Below are positions 17,119-25,526 of a DNA stretch of 34,423 nucleotides, one piece after another; position 1 is the first letter of the stretch, and the number at the start of each line of letters is the position of its first letter. The notes beneath the pieces were generated by a model. The model worked only from the letters and a program-made list of their open reading frames with translations, had not been told where the DNA came from and ran no database searches. The stretch spans positions 1-34,423 of the forward strand of contig NZ_NCXO01000042.1 in the NCBI RefSeq assembly GCF_002104795.1, read 5' to 3'. The DNA comes from Mycolicibacillus koreensis. GTDB lineage: Bacteria > Actinomycetota > Actinomycetes > Mycobacteriales > Mycobacteriaceae. The position numbers were made by a program, and so were the translations under genes.

Positions 17119-19017
17119 TCAGCCCCGGGCCTTGGCGCGTGAGCGGGCGCGGGCGCGCGCCGTGGCCGCCAACTCGACCTTGCGCACCCGCACCACCTCG
17201 GGGGTGACCTCGACGCATTCGTCGCCGGCGCAGAACTCCATCGCCTGCTCCAGGTCGAGGGTGATCGGCTTGGCGAGTGTCTCCATGACGTCGGCGGTCG
17301 AGGACCGCATGTTGGTCAGCTTCTTCTCTTTGGTGACATTGATGTCGAGGTCCTCGGCGCGCGGGTTGATCCCGACGACCATGCCCTCGTAGGTGTCCTG
17401 GCCGGGTTCGACGAAGAACTGGCCGCGGTCGGCGAGCTGGATCAACGCGAACGGGGTGATCGACCCGGCCCGGTCGCTGACCAGCGACCCGCTGTGGCGG
17501 GCGCGGATCTCCCCGGCCCACGGGTAGTAGCCGTCGAAGACCGCGTTGGCGATGCCGGTGCCGCGGGTCTCGGTGAGGAAGTCGGTGCGCCAGCCGATCA
17601 GCCCGCGGCTGGGGATGGAGAACTCCATGCGCACCCAGCCGGTGGTGTGGTTGACCATCTCCAGCATGCGGCCCTTGCGGGCGGCGGCCAGCTGGGTGAT
17701 GGAGCCGACGAACTCCTCCGGGCAGTCCACGGTGAGGTGCTCAAACGGCTCGTGCAATTTGCCGTCGATGGTGCGGGTGACCACCTGCGGTTTGCCGACG
17801 GTCAGTTCGAAACCCTCCCGGCGCATCTGCTCGACGAGCACCGCCAGCGCCAGCTCACCGCGGCCCTGCACCTCCCAAGCGTCCGGGCGACCGATGTCGA
17901 CCACCCGCACCGAGACGTTGCCGACCAGTTCGGCGTCGAGCCGGTTGCGCACCATGCGGGCGGTGAGTTTGTGTCCGGAGACCCGCCCGGCCAGCGGGGA
18001 GGTGTTGGTGCCGATCGTCACCGAGATCGCCGGCTCGTCGACGGTGATCCGCGGCAGCGGGTGCGGGGCGGCCGGATCGGCCAGGGTGTCGCCGATCATG
18101 ATCTCGGGGATCCCGGCGACCGCGACGATGTCGCCGGCGACGGCCTCGTCGGTGGAGGTGCGCTCCACACCCTCGGTGACCAGCAGTTCGGTGATCTTGG
18201 CGCTGGTGACCACCGGTTCACCGTCGACCTCGCGCAGCCAGGCCACCTGCTGGCCCTTGCGGATGCGCCCGTTGGCGATGCGGATCAGCGCCAACCGGCC
18301 CAGAAAGCTGGAGGCGTCGAGGTTGGTGACCAGCGCCTGCAGCGGCGCCTCGGGGTCACCGGTGGGGGCGGGCACGTGCTCGAGCAGCACCTCGAAGAGC
18401 GGGTCGAGGTTGGCGTCGGGATTGTCGGCGTCGGGGATCTGCCCGTTCTGCGGGGCGGTGGTGCTGGCCACCCCGGCGCGTCCCGAGGCGTACAGCGTCG
18501 GCAGGCCCAGGGCGTGCTCGGCGGCCTCCTGCGCGGCGTCGTCGAGGTCGGCGGCCACATCGAGCAGCAGGTCGTGGCTGGCCTCGACCACCTCGGCGAT
18601 GCGGGCGTCGGCGCGGTCGGTCTTGTTGACCACCAGGATCACCGGCAGGTGCGCAGCCAGTGCCTTGCGCAGCACGAACCGGGTCTGCGGCAGCGGCCCC
18701 TCGGAGGAGTCGACCAACAGCACCACCCCGTCGACCATCGCCAGGCCGCGCTCCACCTCGCCGCCGAAGTCGGCGTGGCCGGGGGTGTCGATGACGTTGA
18801 TGACGGTGACCGTGCCGTCGGCGTGATGGCGGTGCACCGCGGTGTTCTTGGCGAGGATCGTGATGCCCTTTTCCCGCTCCAGGTCCCCGGAGTCCATCAC
18901 CCGTTCGGTGGCCTCACCGCGTTCGACCAGCGCGCCGGACTGTCGCAGCATGGCGTCGACCAGGGTGGTTTTGCCGTGGTCGACGTGGGCGACGATGGCG
19001 ACGTTGCGGAACTGCAC
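17119..19017 (-). CDS. typA: Translational GTPase TypA/BipA
   Basis: A 632-aa ribosome-binding GTPase of the EF-G family, involved in ribosome assembly and stress adaptation. The G domain has NVAIVAHVDHGKTTLVDAML (P-loop), GITILAKNTA, DTPGHADFGGEVERG and VNKTDRADAR. Later domains include SPLAGRVSGHKLTARMVRNR, the GRGELALAVLVEQMRREGFE segment and the BipA-specific C-terminus (SGSLVSDRAGS, VGINPRAEDLDINVTKEKKL). The C-terminal tail is Arg/Ala/Lys-rich. I chose the GTG at 19017 because the family begins with RNVAIVAHVDHGK. The same frame is open to 20403, but that part is antisense to zwf. A CAGAAT hexamer 6 nt upstream and no SD suggest a leaderless transcript. In M. tuberculosis typA follows narGHJI directly; here zwf-gnd-modA intervene. 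Confidence 0.96.
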   Translation of the reverse strand: MQFRNVAIVAHVDHGKTTLVDAMLRQSGALVERGEATERVMDSGDLEREKGITILAKNTAVHRHHADGTVTVINVIDTPGHADFGGEVERGLAMVDGVVLLVDSSEGPLPQTRFVLRKALAAHLPVILVVNKTDRADARIAEVVEASHDLLLDVAADLDDAAQEAAEHALGLPTLYASGRAGVASTTAPQNGQIPDADNPDANLDPLFEVLLEHVPAPTGDPEAPLQALVTNLDASSFLGRLALIRIANGRIRKGQQVAWLREVDGEPVVTSAKITELLVTEGVERTSTDEAVAGDIVAVAGIPEIMIGDTLADPAAPHPLPRITVDEPAISVTIGTNTSPLAGRVSGHKLTARMVRNRLDAELVGNVSVRVVDIGRPDAWEVQGRGELALAVLVEQMRREGFELTVGKPQVVTRTIDGKLHEPFEHLTVDCPEEFVGSITQLAAARKGRMLEMVNHTTGWVRMEFSIPSRGLIGWRTDFLTETRGTGIANAVFDGYYPWAGEIRARHSGSLVSDRAGSITPFALIQLADRGQFFVEPGQDTYEGMVVGINPRAEDLDINVTKEKKLTNMRSSTADVMETLAKPITLDLEQAMEFCAGDECVEVTPEVVRVRKVELAATARARARSRAKARG

Positions 19018-19230
19018 CGGGCGATTCTGCCAGCGCGGACCGGTGATCGCGAAACCGAGAGCACCCACGGTGACGCAGTTCTCACCGGTCGACCTGCCCG
19101 AACCGTCTCCCTGTGTGTTGGCTGGTACCGCCGCACCACCCTGGCGTGACCGGGCCGCCACCTGGCAGATTAGGGAGTAACCGGGCACCAACGACTCAAC
19201 CGACAGCGGCGCGCCGCGGTTCCGCTGGGA

Positions 19231-20628
19231 ATGGAGTGCACCGTTTCGGTGACCACGACCGCCTCGGCGGATCTGCTGGTGATCTTCGGGATCACCGGGG
19301 ATCTGGCCCGCAAGATGACCTTCCGGGCGCTGTACCGGCTGGAGCGCCGCAAGCTGCTGGACTGCCCCATCCTCGGGGTCGCCTCCGACGACATCAGCAC
19401 CGCCGAATTGGTGTCGCGGGCCCGCGAGGCGATCACCGCGACCGGCGAAGACCTCGACGACGCGGTGTTCGGCCGTCTCGCCGACCGGTTGTCGTATCTG
19501 TCCGGCGACGTCACCGACGACGCGCTGTACCACCAGTTGGCCCAGCAGATGGGCCGGGCGCGCCGGCCGCTGTTCTACCTGGAGATGCCGCCGTCGCTGT
19601 TCGGCCCGATCGTGGAGCATCTCGGCAAGGCCGGGCTGGTGGATCAGGCGCGGGTGGCGGTGGAGAAGCCGTTCGGCCACGACCTGGCGTCGGCGCGCGA
19701 GCTCAACACCCGGCTGCACCGGGTGCTCGCCGAGGAGCAGATTCTGCGGGTCGATCACTTCCTGGGCAAAGAGCCGGTGATCGAGCTGGAGTATCTGCGG
19801 TTCGCCAACCTCGCGCTCGCCGAGATCTGGGACCGGCGCTCGGTGTCCTCGGTGCAGATCACCATGGCCGAGGATTTCGGGGTCGAGGACCGCGGCAGTT
19901 TCTACGACGCGGTCGGGGCGCTGCGCGACGTGGTGCAAAACCACCTGCTGCAGGTGTTGGCACTGGTGGCGATGGAACCCCCCACCAACGCCGACGGCGA
20001 CGAGCTCCGCGACAAGAAGGTCGAGGTGTTTCGCGCCATCCCCCCGATCGACGTCGCGCACTATGTGCGCGGGCAGTACGAGGGCTACACCGACGTTCCC
20101 GGCGTGGCCGAGGGGTCGCAGACCGAGACGTTCACCGCGCTGCGCCTGGAGATCGACAACTGGCGCTGGGCGGGGGTGCCGATCTTCCTGCGCGCCGGCA
20201 AGGCGCTGCCCGAGCGGGTCACCGAGGTGCGGCTGGTGTTGCGCCGCACCCCCCGGCTGGCGTTTCTGCCGCACCCCACCCGGGTGGCACCCAACCAGAT
20301 CGTGCTGCGCATCGACCCCGATCCGGGTCTGCGAGTGCAGATCTCCGCGCTGGCCGGCGACAACCTGCGCCCGGTGTCGTTGGACACGCTGTTCGCCGAG
20401 CAACTCGGCGAGCCGCTACGGCCTTACGAGCGGCTTTTGCACAACGCGCTCACCGGGGACCGGGGGCTGTTCGCCCGCCAGGACGCGGTGGAGGAGACCT
20501 GGCGGATCGTGCAGCCGCTACTCGACGCTCCCCCGCCGGTGCACCGCTATCCGCGGGGCTCGTGGGGGCCGGGCGCGGCCGACGATCTGCTGCACGGCCG
20601 GCTCGGCTGGCAACAGCCGTGGCTGTAG
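19231..20628 (+). CDS. zwf: Glucose-6-phosphate dehydrogenase (zwf1-type)
   Basis: A 465-aa enzyme oxidising glucose 6-phosphate to 6-phosphogluconolactone, with production of NADPH or, in some actinobacteria, reduced F420 by a separate enzyme. The cofactor loop is FGITGDLARKM. The substrate and catalytic motif RVDHFLGKEPVIELEYLRF is intact, as are VAVEKPFGHDL, DRGSFYDAVGALRDVVQNHL and RAGKALPERVTEV. It matches the short mycobacterial Zwf1 (about 466 aa) better than the longer Zwf2. ATG 19231 is used; a GTG at 19246 is also possible, and no strong SD is visible. It is divergent from typA (213 nt) and is followed after 61 nt by gnd, so the two oxidative pentose-phosphate dehydrogenases are probably co-transcribed. 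Confidence 0.95.
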   Translation: MECTVSVTTTASADLLVIFGITGDLARKMTFRALYRLERRKLLDCPILGVASDDISTAELVSRAREAITATGEDLDDAVFGRLADRLSYLSGDVTDDALYHQLAQQMGRARRPLFYLEMPPSLFGPIVEHLGKAGLVDQARVAVEKPFGHDLASARELNTRLHRVLAEEQILRVDHFLGKEPVIELEYLRFANLALAEIWDRRSVSSVQITMAEDFGVEDRGSFYDAVGALRDVVQNHLLQVLALVAMEPPTNADGDELRDKKVEVFRAIPPIDVAHYVRGQYEGYTDVPGVAEGSQTETFTALRLEIDNWRWAGVPIFLRAGKALPERVTEVRLVLRRTPRLAFLPHPTRVAPNQIVLRIDPDPGLRVQISALAGDNLRPVSLDTLFAEQLGEPLRPYERLLHNALTGDRGLFARQDAVEETWRIVQPLLDAPPPVHRYPRGSWGPGAADDLLHGRLGWQQPWL

Positions 20629-20689
20629 ACACCGGACACACGGCCCGATGACCGAACGGCCCCGCTGTGGGCCGACGAAGGAGGACAGG

Positions 20690-21718
20690 ATGCAGTTGGG
20701 AATGATCGGCCTGGGCCGGATGGGCGCCAACCTGGTGCGCCGGGTGATGCGCGCCGGGCACGACTGCGTGGTCTATGACCGCAACGTCGACGCGGTGCAC
20801 GACCTCGCCGCGGAAGGGGCGCTCGGCGCGGATTCCGTCGGCGACCTCAAGGCGAAACTGGCTGCGCCGCGGGCGGTCTGGGTGATGGTTCCCGCCGGGT
20901 CGGTCACCGACTCGGTCATCGAGGAGTTGGCCGCCACACTCGACGCCGGTGACATCGTCATCGACGGCGGCAACTCCTACTACCGCGACGACATCCACCA
21001 CGCCGAGCAGCTGCGCGAACGCGGCATCCACCTGCTCGACTGCGGCACCAGCGGCGGGGTGTGGGGACTCGACCGCGGATACAGCCTGATGGTCGGCGGG
21101 GACGACGAGGCGTTCGCCACCGTCGAGCCGATCTTCGCCGCCCTCGCTCCCGGTGTGCAGGCCGCCGAACGCACCCCGGGCCGCGACGGGGACCCCTCCC
21201 CTGCCGAGCACGGCTATCTGCACTGCGGTCCCACCGGGGCCGGCCACTTCGTCAAGATGGTGCACAACGGCATCGAGTACGGGATGATGGCCGCGATCGC
21301 CGAGGGCCTGAACATCTTGCACCGGGCCAACATCGGCGCCACCCGCGAAGCCAGTGGCGACGCCGAGACCGCCCCGATGACCGACCCTGAGTTCTACCGC
21401 TACGACCTGGATCTGCCGGCGATCGCCGAGGTGTGGCGCCGCGGCAGCGTGATCGGCTCCTGGCTGGTCGATCTCACCGCGGCCGCGCTGGTCGAGTCTC
21501 CCGATCTCGACGCGTTCGCCGGGCGGGTCTCCGACTCCGGGGAGGGACGCTGGACCGCGATCGCCGCGATCGAGGAGGGCGTACCGGCCCCGGTGATCAC
21601 CGCCGCGCTGGGCTCGCGGTTCGCCTCCCGTCAGCTCGACGAGTTCGCCGACAAGGCGCTCTCGGCGATGCGCAAGCAGTTCGGCGGACACGACGAGAAG
21701 CCGGCAGCCGGACTGTGA
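20690..21718 (+). CDS. gnd: 6-phosphogluconate dehydrogenase, short NAD-type (decarboxylating)
   Basis: A 342-aa enzyme converting 6-phosphogluconate to ribulose 5-phosphate and CO2. Motifs: MIGLGRMGANLVRRVMRAGH (Rossmann loop), IDGGNSYYRDD, GTSGGVWGLDRGYSLMVGG, and the catalytic Lys/Asn segment HCGPTGAGHFVKMVHNGIEY. The length marks the short form (gnd2 of M. tuberculosis, GndA/YqeC-like), which is usually NAD-preferring, not the ~470-aa form. The ATG has a near-consensus AAGGAGG at 20678-20684, 5 nt upstream. Its stop overlaps the GTG of the molybdate-binding protein by 4 nt, so modA is translationally coupled to it. Confidence 0.95.
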   Translation: MQLGMIGLGRMGANLVRRVMRAGHDCVVYDRNVDAVHDLAAEGALGADSVGDLKAKLAAPRAVWVMVPAGSVTDSVIEELAATLDAGDIVIDGGNSYYRDDIHHAEQLRERGIHLLDCGTSGGVWGLDRGYSLMVGGDDEAFATVEPIFAALAPGVQAAERTPGRDGDPSPAEHGYLHCGPTGAGHFVKMVHNGIEYGMMAAIAEGLNILHRANIGATREASGDAETAPMTDPEFYRYDLDLPAIAEVWRRGSVIGSWLVDLTAAALVESPDLDAFAGRVSDSGEGRWTAIAAIEEGVPAPVITAALGSRFASRQLDEFADKALSAMRKQFGGHDEKPAAGL

Positions 21719-22485
21719 GATCGCTTGCCCGGCAGAGTCGGTGCGCGGCGGCGGGCGTGCTCGCGGCGACGGTGCTGGCCGGCTCGACCGGGTGCGCTCC
21801 GGGCGCCGGGGCGCAGACCGTGGTGGTCTACGCCGCCGCGTCGCTGCGCCCGACGTTCACCGAGATCGCGGATCGCTTCGAAACCGAACATCGCGGCACC
21901 AAGGTGGATTTCGACTTCGCCAGCGCGGCGGATCTGGCGACCCAGATCACCCAGGGGGCGGCCGCCGACGTGTTCGCCTCCGCCGACTCCGCACAGATGG
22001 ACAAGGTCGTCGATGGCGGGCTCGTTGAGGACGGCCCGGTCGATTTCGCGACCAACACGTTGGTGATCATCACCGCACCGGGCAATCCGCACCAGGTCGG
22101 CTCGTTCGCCGATCTGACCAAACCCGGCCTGGCGGTGGTGACCAGTCCCCCGCCGATGCCGTGCGGGGTGGCCATCCGGCAGGTCGAGGAGGCCACCGGG
22201 ATCCGGTTGAACCCGGTCAGTGAGGAGCCCGACGTCGAGGACGTGGTGAACAAGGTGACCACCGGTCAGGCCGACGCCGGGCTGGTCAACATCACCGATG
22301 CGATCGCCGCCGGCGACAAGGTCACCACGGTGAAGTTTCCCGAGGCCGTCGAGGCGGTCAACACCTACCCGATCGCCACGTTGCGCGGCGCCAAAAAACC
22401 GGAGCTGGCCCGCGCCTTCGTCGATGCGGTGACCGGTCAGGAGGGCCGGAAAACGCTCGCTGCCGCCGGGTTCGGCCGCCCTTGA
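21715..22485 (+). CDS. modA: Molybdate ABC transporter substrate-binding protein (lipoprotein)
   Basis: A 256-aa periplasmic-type binding protein. The N-terminus has a Sec signal with a lipobox-like end, VLAATVLAGSTGCAPG, so it is probably lipid-anchored at the Cys. ModA hallmarks follow: VVVYAAASLRPTFTEIADRF, AADVFASADSAQMDKVVDGG, PPPMPCGVAIRQVEEATG and VNKVTTGQADAGLVNITDA. It should bind molybdate (or tungstate) for an ABC importer. No modB or modC gene is in the window, so the permease and ATPase must be encoded elsewhere. The GTG start overlaps the gnd stop. Its stop lies only 4 nt from the narI stop on the other strand. Proximity to a molybdopterin enzyme operon supports a role in molybdenum supply for nitrate reductase, but this is inference. 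Confidence 0.92.
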   Translation: MRSLARQSRCAAAGVLAATVLAGSTGCAPGAGAQTVVVYAAASLRPTFTEIADRFETEHRGTKVDFDFASAADLATQITQGAAADVFASADSAQMDKVVDGGLVEDGPVDFATNTLVIITAPGNPHQVGSFADLTKPGLAVVTSPPPMPCGVAIRQVEEATGIRLNPVSEEPDVEDVVNKVTTGQADAGLVNITDAIAAGDKVTTVKFPEAVEAVNTYPIATLRGAKKPELARAFVDAVTGQEGRKTLAAAGFGRP

Positions 22486-22489
22486 GGTA

Positions 22490-23230
22490 CTACCAGCCGC
22501 GCGGCGGCGGTGCGGCACCGCGCACCTTGCCGTCCGGTGCGGGTACGCGGCTGCGGTAGACGATGTAGGGCCGGAACAGGTAGGCCACCGGCGCGCTGAA
22601 CGCGTGCACCAGCCGGGTGAACGGCCACATCGCGATCAGCAGCAGCGCGATGGTCACGTGCACCTGGAAATACAACGGCGCCTGGATCATCAGGTCCCCG
22701 CGCGGGTCGAACTCGAATATCGACCGGAACCACACCGAGACGTTCTGGCGGTAGTCGTGCACCTCGCCGTAGCGGGTGGTGCCCATCAGGGTGCAGGCCA
22801 TCCCCGCGATCAGGGCGCACACCAGCACCAGATACATCAGCTTGTCGCTGCGGGTGGTGGCCTTGCGAACCGGGAGATAGGTCCACCGGCGGTAGATCAA
22901 CAGCCCGATCCCCACCAGTGTGGCGATCCCGGCCGGCAACCCCAGCACCAGCGCCTGGATGTGGTACATGTGATCGGAGAGCCCGAATTTCTCGGTCACC
23001 CATTCGGGCACCATCAGCCCGATGACGTGACCCATGATCACCACCAGGCTGCCGAAGTGGAACATCGGGCTGCCGATCTGCAGCAGCCGCGACTCGTAGA
23101 GCTGTGAGGACCGTGAGGTCCAGCCGAACTGGTCGTGGCGGTAGCGCCACCAGCTGGCGACGATCGCGATGGCCAGAGCGACGTACGGGGCGACGTCCCA
23201 GTAGATCTGGGCCAAACTCAAGGTAGCCAC
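22490..23230 (-). CDS. narI: Respiratory nitrate reductase gamma subunit (cytochrome b)
   Basis: A 246-aa membrane protein with five hydrophobic segments. It takes electrons from the quinol pool and passes them to NarH. The four haem b ligands of E. coli NarI (His56, His66, His187, His205) are matched by His58 in PMFHFGSL, His68 in MGHVIGL, and a His pair 18 residues apart in FQVHVTIAL and RLVHAFSAP. So both haems should bind. The start is GTG, one base after the narJ stop. The overlapping ATG reaches a stop after four codons. It is the last gene of the narGHJI operon and ends tail to tail with modA. Confidence 0.96.
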   Translation of the reverse strand: MATLSLAQIYWDVAPYVALAIAIVASWWRYRHDQFGWTSRSSQLYESRLLQIGSPMFHFGSLVVIMGHVIGLMVPEWVTEKFGLSDHMYHIQALVLGLPAGIATLVGIGLLIYRRWTYLPVRKATTRSDKLMYLVLVCALIAGMACTLMGTTRYGEVHDYRQNVSVWFRSIFEFDPRGDLMIQAPLYFQVHVTIALLLIAMWPFTRLVHAFSAPVAYLFRPYIVYRSRVPAPDGKVRGAAPPPRGW

Positions 23231-23231
23231 A

Positions 23232-23879
23232 TCAGCCTTCCTCGCGGGGCGGACCGGTCAACGAGTACGGTTGCAGACCCACCGACTCGGTCGGCGGTCC
23301 GGTCTCCACCAGCTCACGTGCCCGCTTCACCTGCTGGTCGCTGACCGCGGGCAGGGTCTCGGCCACCGCGGCGATGGTGTGGGCGTACGGCGAGTCGGCC
23401 GCGGCCAGCGCGGTGGCGAGCACATCGATGGGGACCCGGTTGGCCACCAGCAGTCGCCGCCCGGACTCGGCGTCGACGGTGGCGGCGAACTCCAACACGA
23501 CCGGCAGGTAGTCGGGGCCCTCGTTGCGGGGCGGTTCCACCCCGGCGCGGCGGTACGCGCTGGAGAACGCCAGCATCGCCATCCCCCGGTTGCGGGTGTC
23601 TCCGGCGGTCCAGTACGTCAGGTACATCGTGGCGCGGCGGCGCATGTCGAAGGTGTCGACGTACGCGGTGGCCGCAGTCAGCGGATCGGTCTTTCGCAGT
23701 GCGGTCAGGGTGCGGCCCAACAACTCCGCCGGCTTGCCGTCGAGGTGCTCCAGCAGACCGGCCACGGTGTCGAGGCGCCGGCTGTGCTGTTCGTCGGGGT
23801 AGGCCAGCAACAGCGACGCGGCCTGCCAGACCGCCCGGTCCTGTAGCCGCGTGCGTTTGGTGCGGGTGAGCAGCCTCAT
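23232..23879 (-). CDS. narJ: Nitrate reductase maturation chaperone NarJ
   Basis: A 215-aa cytoplasmic chaperone of the TorD/NarJ (redox enzyme maturation protein) family. It helps insert the molybdenum cofactor into NarG and docks NarGH to NarI. It is helical, with the family-like segments WQAASLLLAYPDEQHSRRLD, DTFDMRRRATMYLTYWTAGD and PRNEGPDYLPVVLEFAATV. It is not part of the mature enzyme. The ATG overlaps the narH stop by 4 nt (ATGA at 23879-23876), and narI follows after one base, so expression is coupled. Confidence 0.94.
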   Translation of the reverse strand: MRLLTRTKRTRLQDRAVWQAASLLLAYPDEQHSRRLDTVAGLLEHLDGKPAELLGRTLTALRKTDPLTAATAYVDTFDMRRRATMYLTYWTAGDTRNRGMAMLAFSSAYRRAGVEPPRNEGPDYLPVVLEFAATVDAESGRRLLVANRVPIDVLATALAAADSPYAHTIAAVAETLPAVSDQQVKRARELVETGPPTESVGLQPYSLTGPPREEG

Positions 23880-25492
23880 GACGAGTCCCCCTTCGGGAAC
23901 ATTCCCGGCGGGATGCCGTCGCCGTTCCAGGTGAGCAGGTCGACCCGGCCGGTGCCGTCGCCGCGTTCGTCGCGGTCCTTGAGAAGGTGGAAGCTCTCCG
24001 CGGAGACCACCGAGCCCGAACCCCCCGATTCGTACATGCCCGGGCCGCCGTCGGTGTCCAGCGAGCAGCCCAGGTGTTCCAGGTCGTGGGCCTGTGCCTG
24101 GTAGGCGGTCGGAATGACGTAACGCTCATCGTATTTCGCGATCGCCAGCAGCCGGTACATCTGGTACATCTGCTCTTCGGTCATCCCGACCGACGCCGGG
24201 ATGTAAGGCTGGGTTTCGCGCCCGAGGTTGATGTCACGCATGTAGGAACGCATCGCCGCCAGTCGGCGCAGCACGTTCTCGATGACGGCGGTGTCGCCGG
24301 CGGAGAACAATTCGGCGAGGTATTCCATCGGGATGCGCAGCGCGTCAAGGGCGCCGAACAGGTTGCCGAGGTCCTCCCCGTCGTGGCCGTCACGGCTGAC
24401 GGCGTCGACCACCGGCGACAGCGGCGGCACGTACCAGACCATCGGCATCGTCCGGTACTCCGGGTGCAGCGGAAGTGCCACCTTGTAGGTGTTGATCAGC
24501 GCGTAGATCGGGGAGCGCTGCGCGGCGTCGATCCATTCCTCGGAGATGCCCTCCGCGCGTGCCCCGGCGATCACCTGCGGGTCGTTGGGGTCCAAGAACA
24601 CCCCGCACTGGGCCTCGTAGAGGTGCTTGTCGTCTTCGACCGACGCGGCTTCGAGCACCCGGTCGGCGTCGTAGAGGATCAACCCGATGTAGCGCAACCG
24701 GCCTACGCAGGTCTCGCTGCAGATCGTCGGCAGCCCCACTTCGATGCGCGGGTAGCAGAACGTGCACTTCTCGGCTTTGCCGGTCTTGTGGTTGAAATAC
24801 ACCTTCTTGTAAGGGCATCCCGACACACACATTCGCCAGCCGCGGCACTTGTCCTGGTCGACGAGCACGATGCCGTCTTCTTCGCGTTTGTACATCGCCC
24901 CCGACGGGCACGACGCCACACACGACGGGTTGAGGCAGTGCTCGCAGATGCGCGGCAGGTAGAACATGAACGTCTCTTCGAGCTGAGACTTCACCCCGTC
25001 GCTGACCTTCTTCAGGATCGGGTCGTCGGCGAGGATCTCCGAGGATCCGGCGAGGTTGTCATCCCAGTTGGGACCCCACTCGATCTTCTTCATCGGCTCG
25101 CCGCTGATCTGGCTGCGCGGCGCGGCGACCGGGAAGGTGTCACTCAGCGGTGCGGAGGTCAGGTTCTCGTAGTCGTAGGTCCAGGGCTCGTAGTAGTCCT
25201 CGATCCCGGGAAGGCGGGGGTTGGCGAAGATCCGCGCCAACTTGCTCAGCCGTCCGCCGTCACGCAGGCGCAGTCGGCCCTTCTTGTCCAGTGTCCAACC
25301 GCCGCGCCACTTCTCCTGGTCCTCGTAGGTGCGCGGGTACCCCACGCCGGGTCGGGTCTCGACGTTGTTGAACCAGACGTATTCGGTGCCCTCGCGGTTG
25401 GTCCACGCCTGCTTGCATGTCACCGAACAGGTGTGGCAGCCAATACATTTGTCGAGGTTCATCACCATCGCCATCTGGGCCATGACCTTCAT
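23876..25492 (-). CDS. narH: Respiratory nitrate reductase beta subunit (iron-sulfur)
   Basis: A 538-aa electron-transfer subunit with four iron-sulfur clusters. The first Cys group is Cys16, Cys19, Cys22 and Cys26 in KCIGCHTCSVTC. Further groups are CEHCLNPSCVASCP, CRGWRMCVSGCP and CTFCYPRIEVGLPTICSETC. The Trp in CRGWRMC replaces a cluster Cys, as in other NarH proteins where this site holds a [3Fe-4S] cluster. The ATG has GAGGTG just upstream and lies 34 nt after the narG stop. The protein is cytoplasmic, between NarG and NarI. Confidence 0.96.
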   Translation of the reverse strand: MKVMAQMAMVMNLDKCIGCHTCSVTCKQAWTNREGTEYVWFNNVETRPGVGYPRTYEDQEKWRGGWTLDKKGRLRLRDGGRLSKLARIFANPRLPGIEDYYEPWTYDYENLTSAPLSDTFPVAAPRSQISGEPMKKIEWGPNWDDNLAGSSEILADDPILKKVSDGVKSQLEETFMFYLPRICEHCLNPSCVASCPSGAMYKREEDGIVLVDQDKCRGWRMCVSGCPYKKVYFNHKTGKAEKCTFCYPRIEVGLPTICSETCVGRLRYIGLILYDADRVLEAASVEDDKHLYEAQCGVFLDPNDPQVIAGARAEGISEEWIDAAQRSPIYALINTYKVALPLHPEYRTMPMVWYVPPLSPVVDAVSRDGHDGEDLGNLFGALDALRIPMEYLAELFSAGDTAVIENVLRRLAAMRSYMRDINLGRETQPYIPASVGMTEEQMYQMYRLLAIAKYDERYVIPTAYQAQAHDLEHLGCSLDTDGGPGMYESGGSGSVVSAESFHLLKDRDERGDGTGRVDLLTWNGDGIPPGMFPKGDSS

Positions 25493-25526
25493 CGGCGCAC
25501 CTCGCTGAGTGTGTCGAGCTTGCGCA

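Noticed and set aside
17494..19149. 551-codon plus-strand open frame
   Set aside because: It is antisense to typA, rich in Gly, Asp, His and Val, and has no recognisable motif; a codon-bias shadow in high-GC DNA.
19018..20403. N-terminal extension of the typA frame, giving a 1094-codon minus-strand frame
   Set aside because: It is antisense to zwf, low in complexity (His/Gln/Val/Gly-rich) and shows no domain; TypA proteins begin at the RNVAIVAHVDHGK segment.
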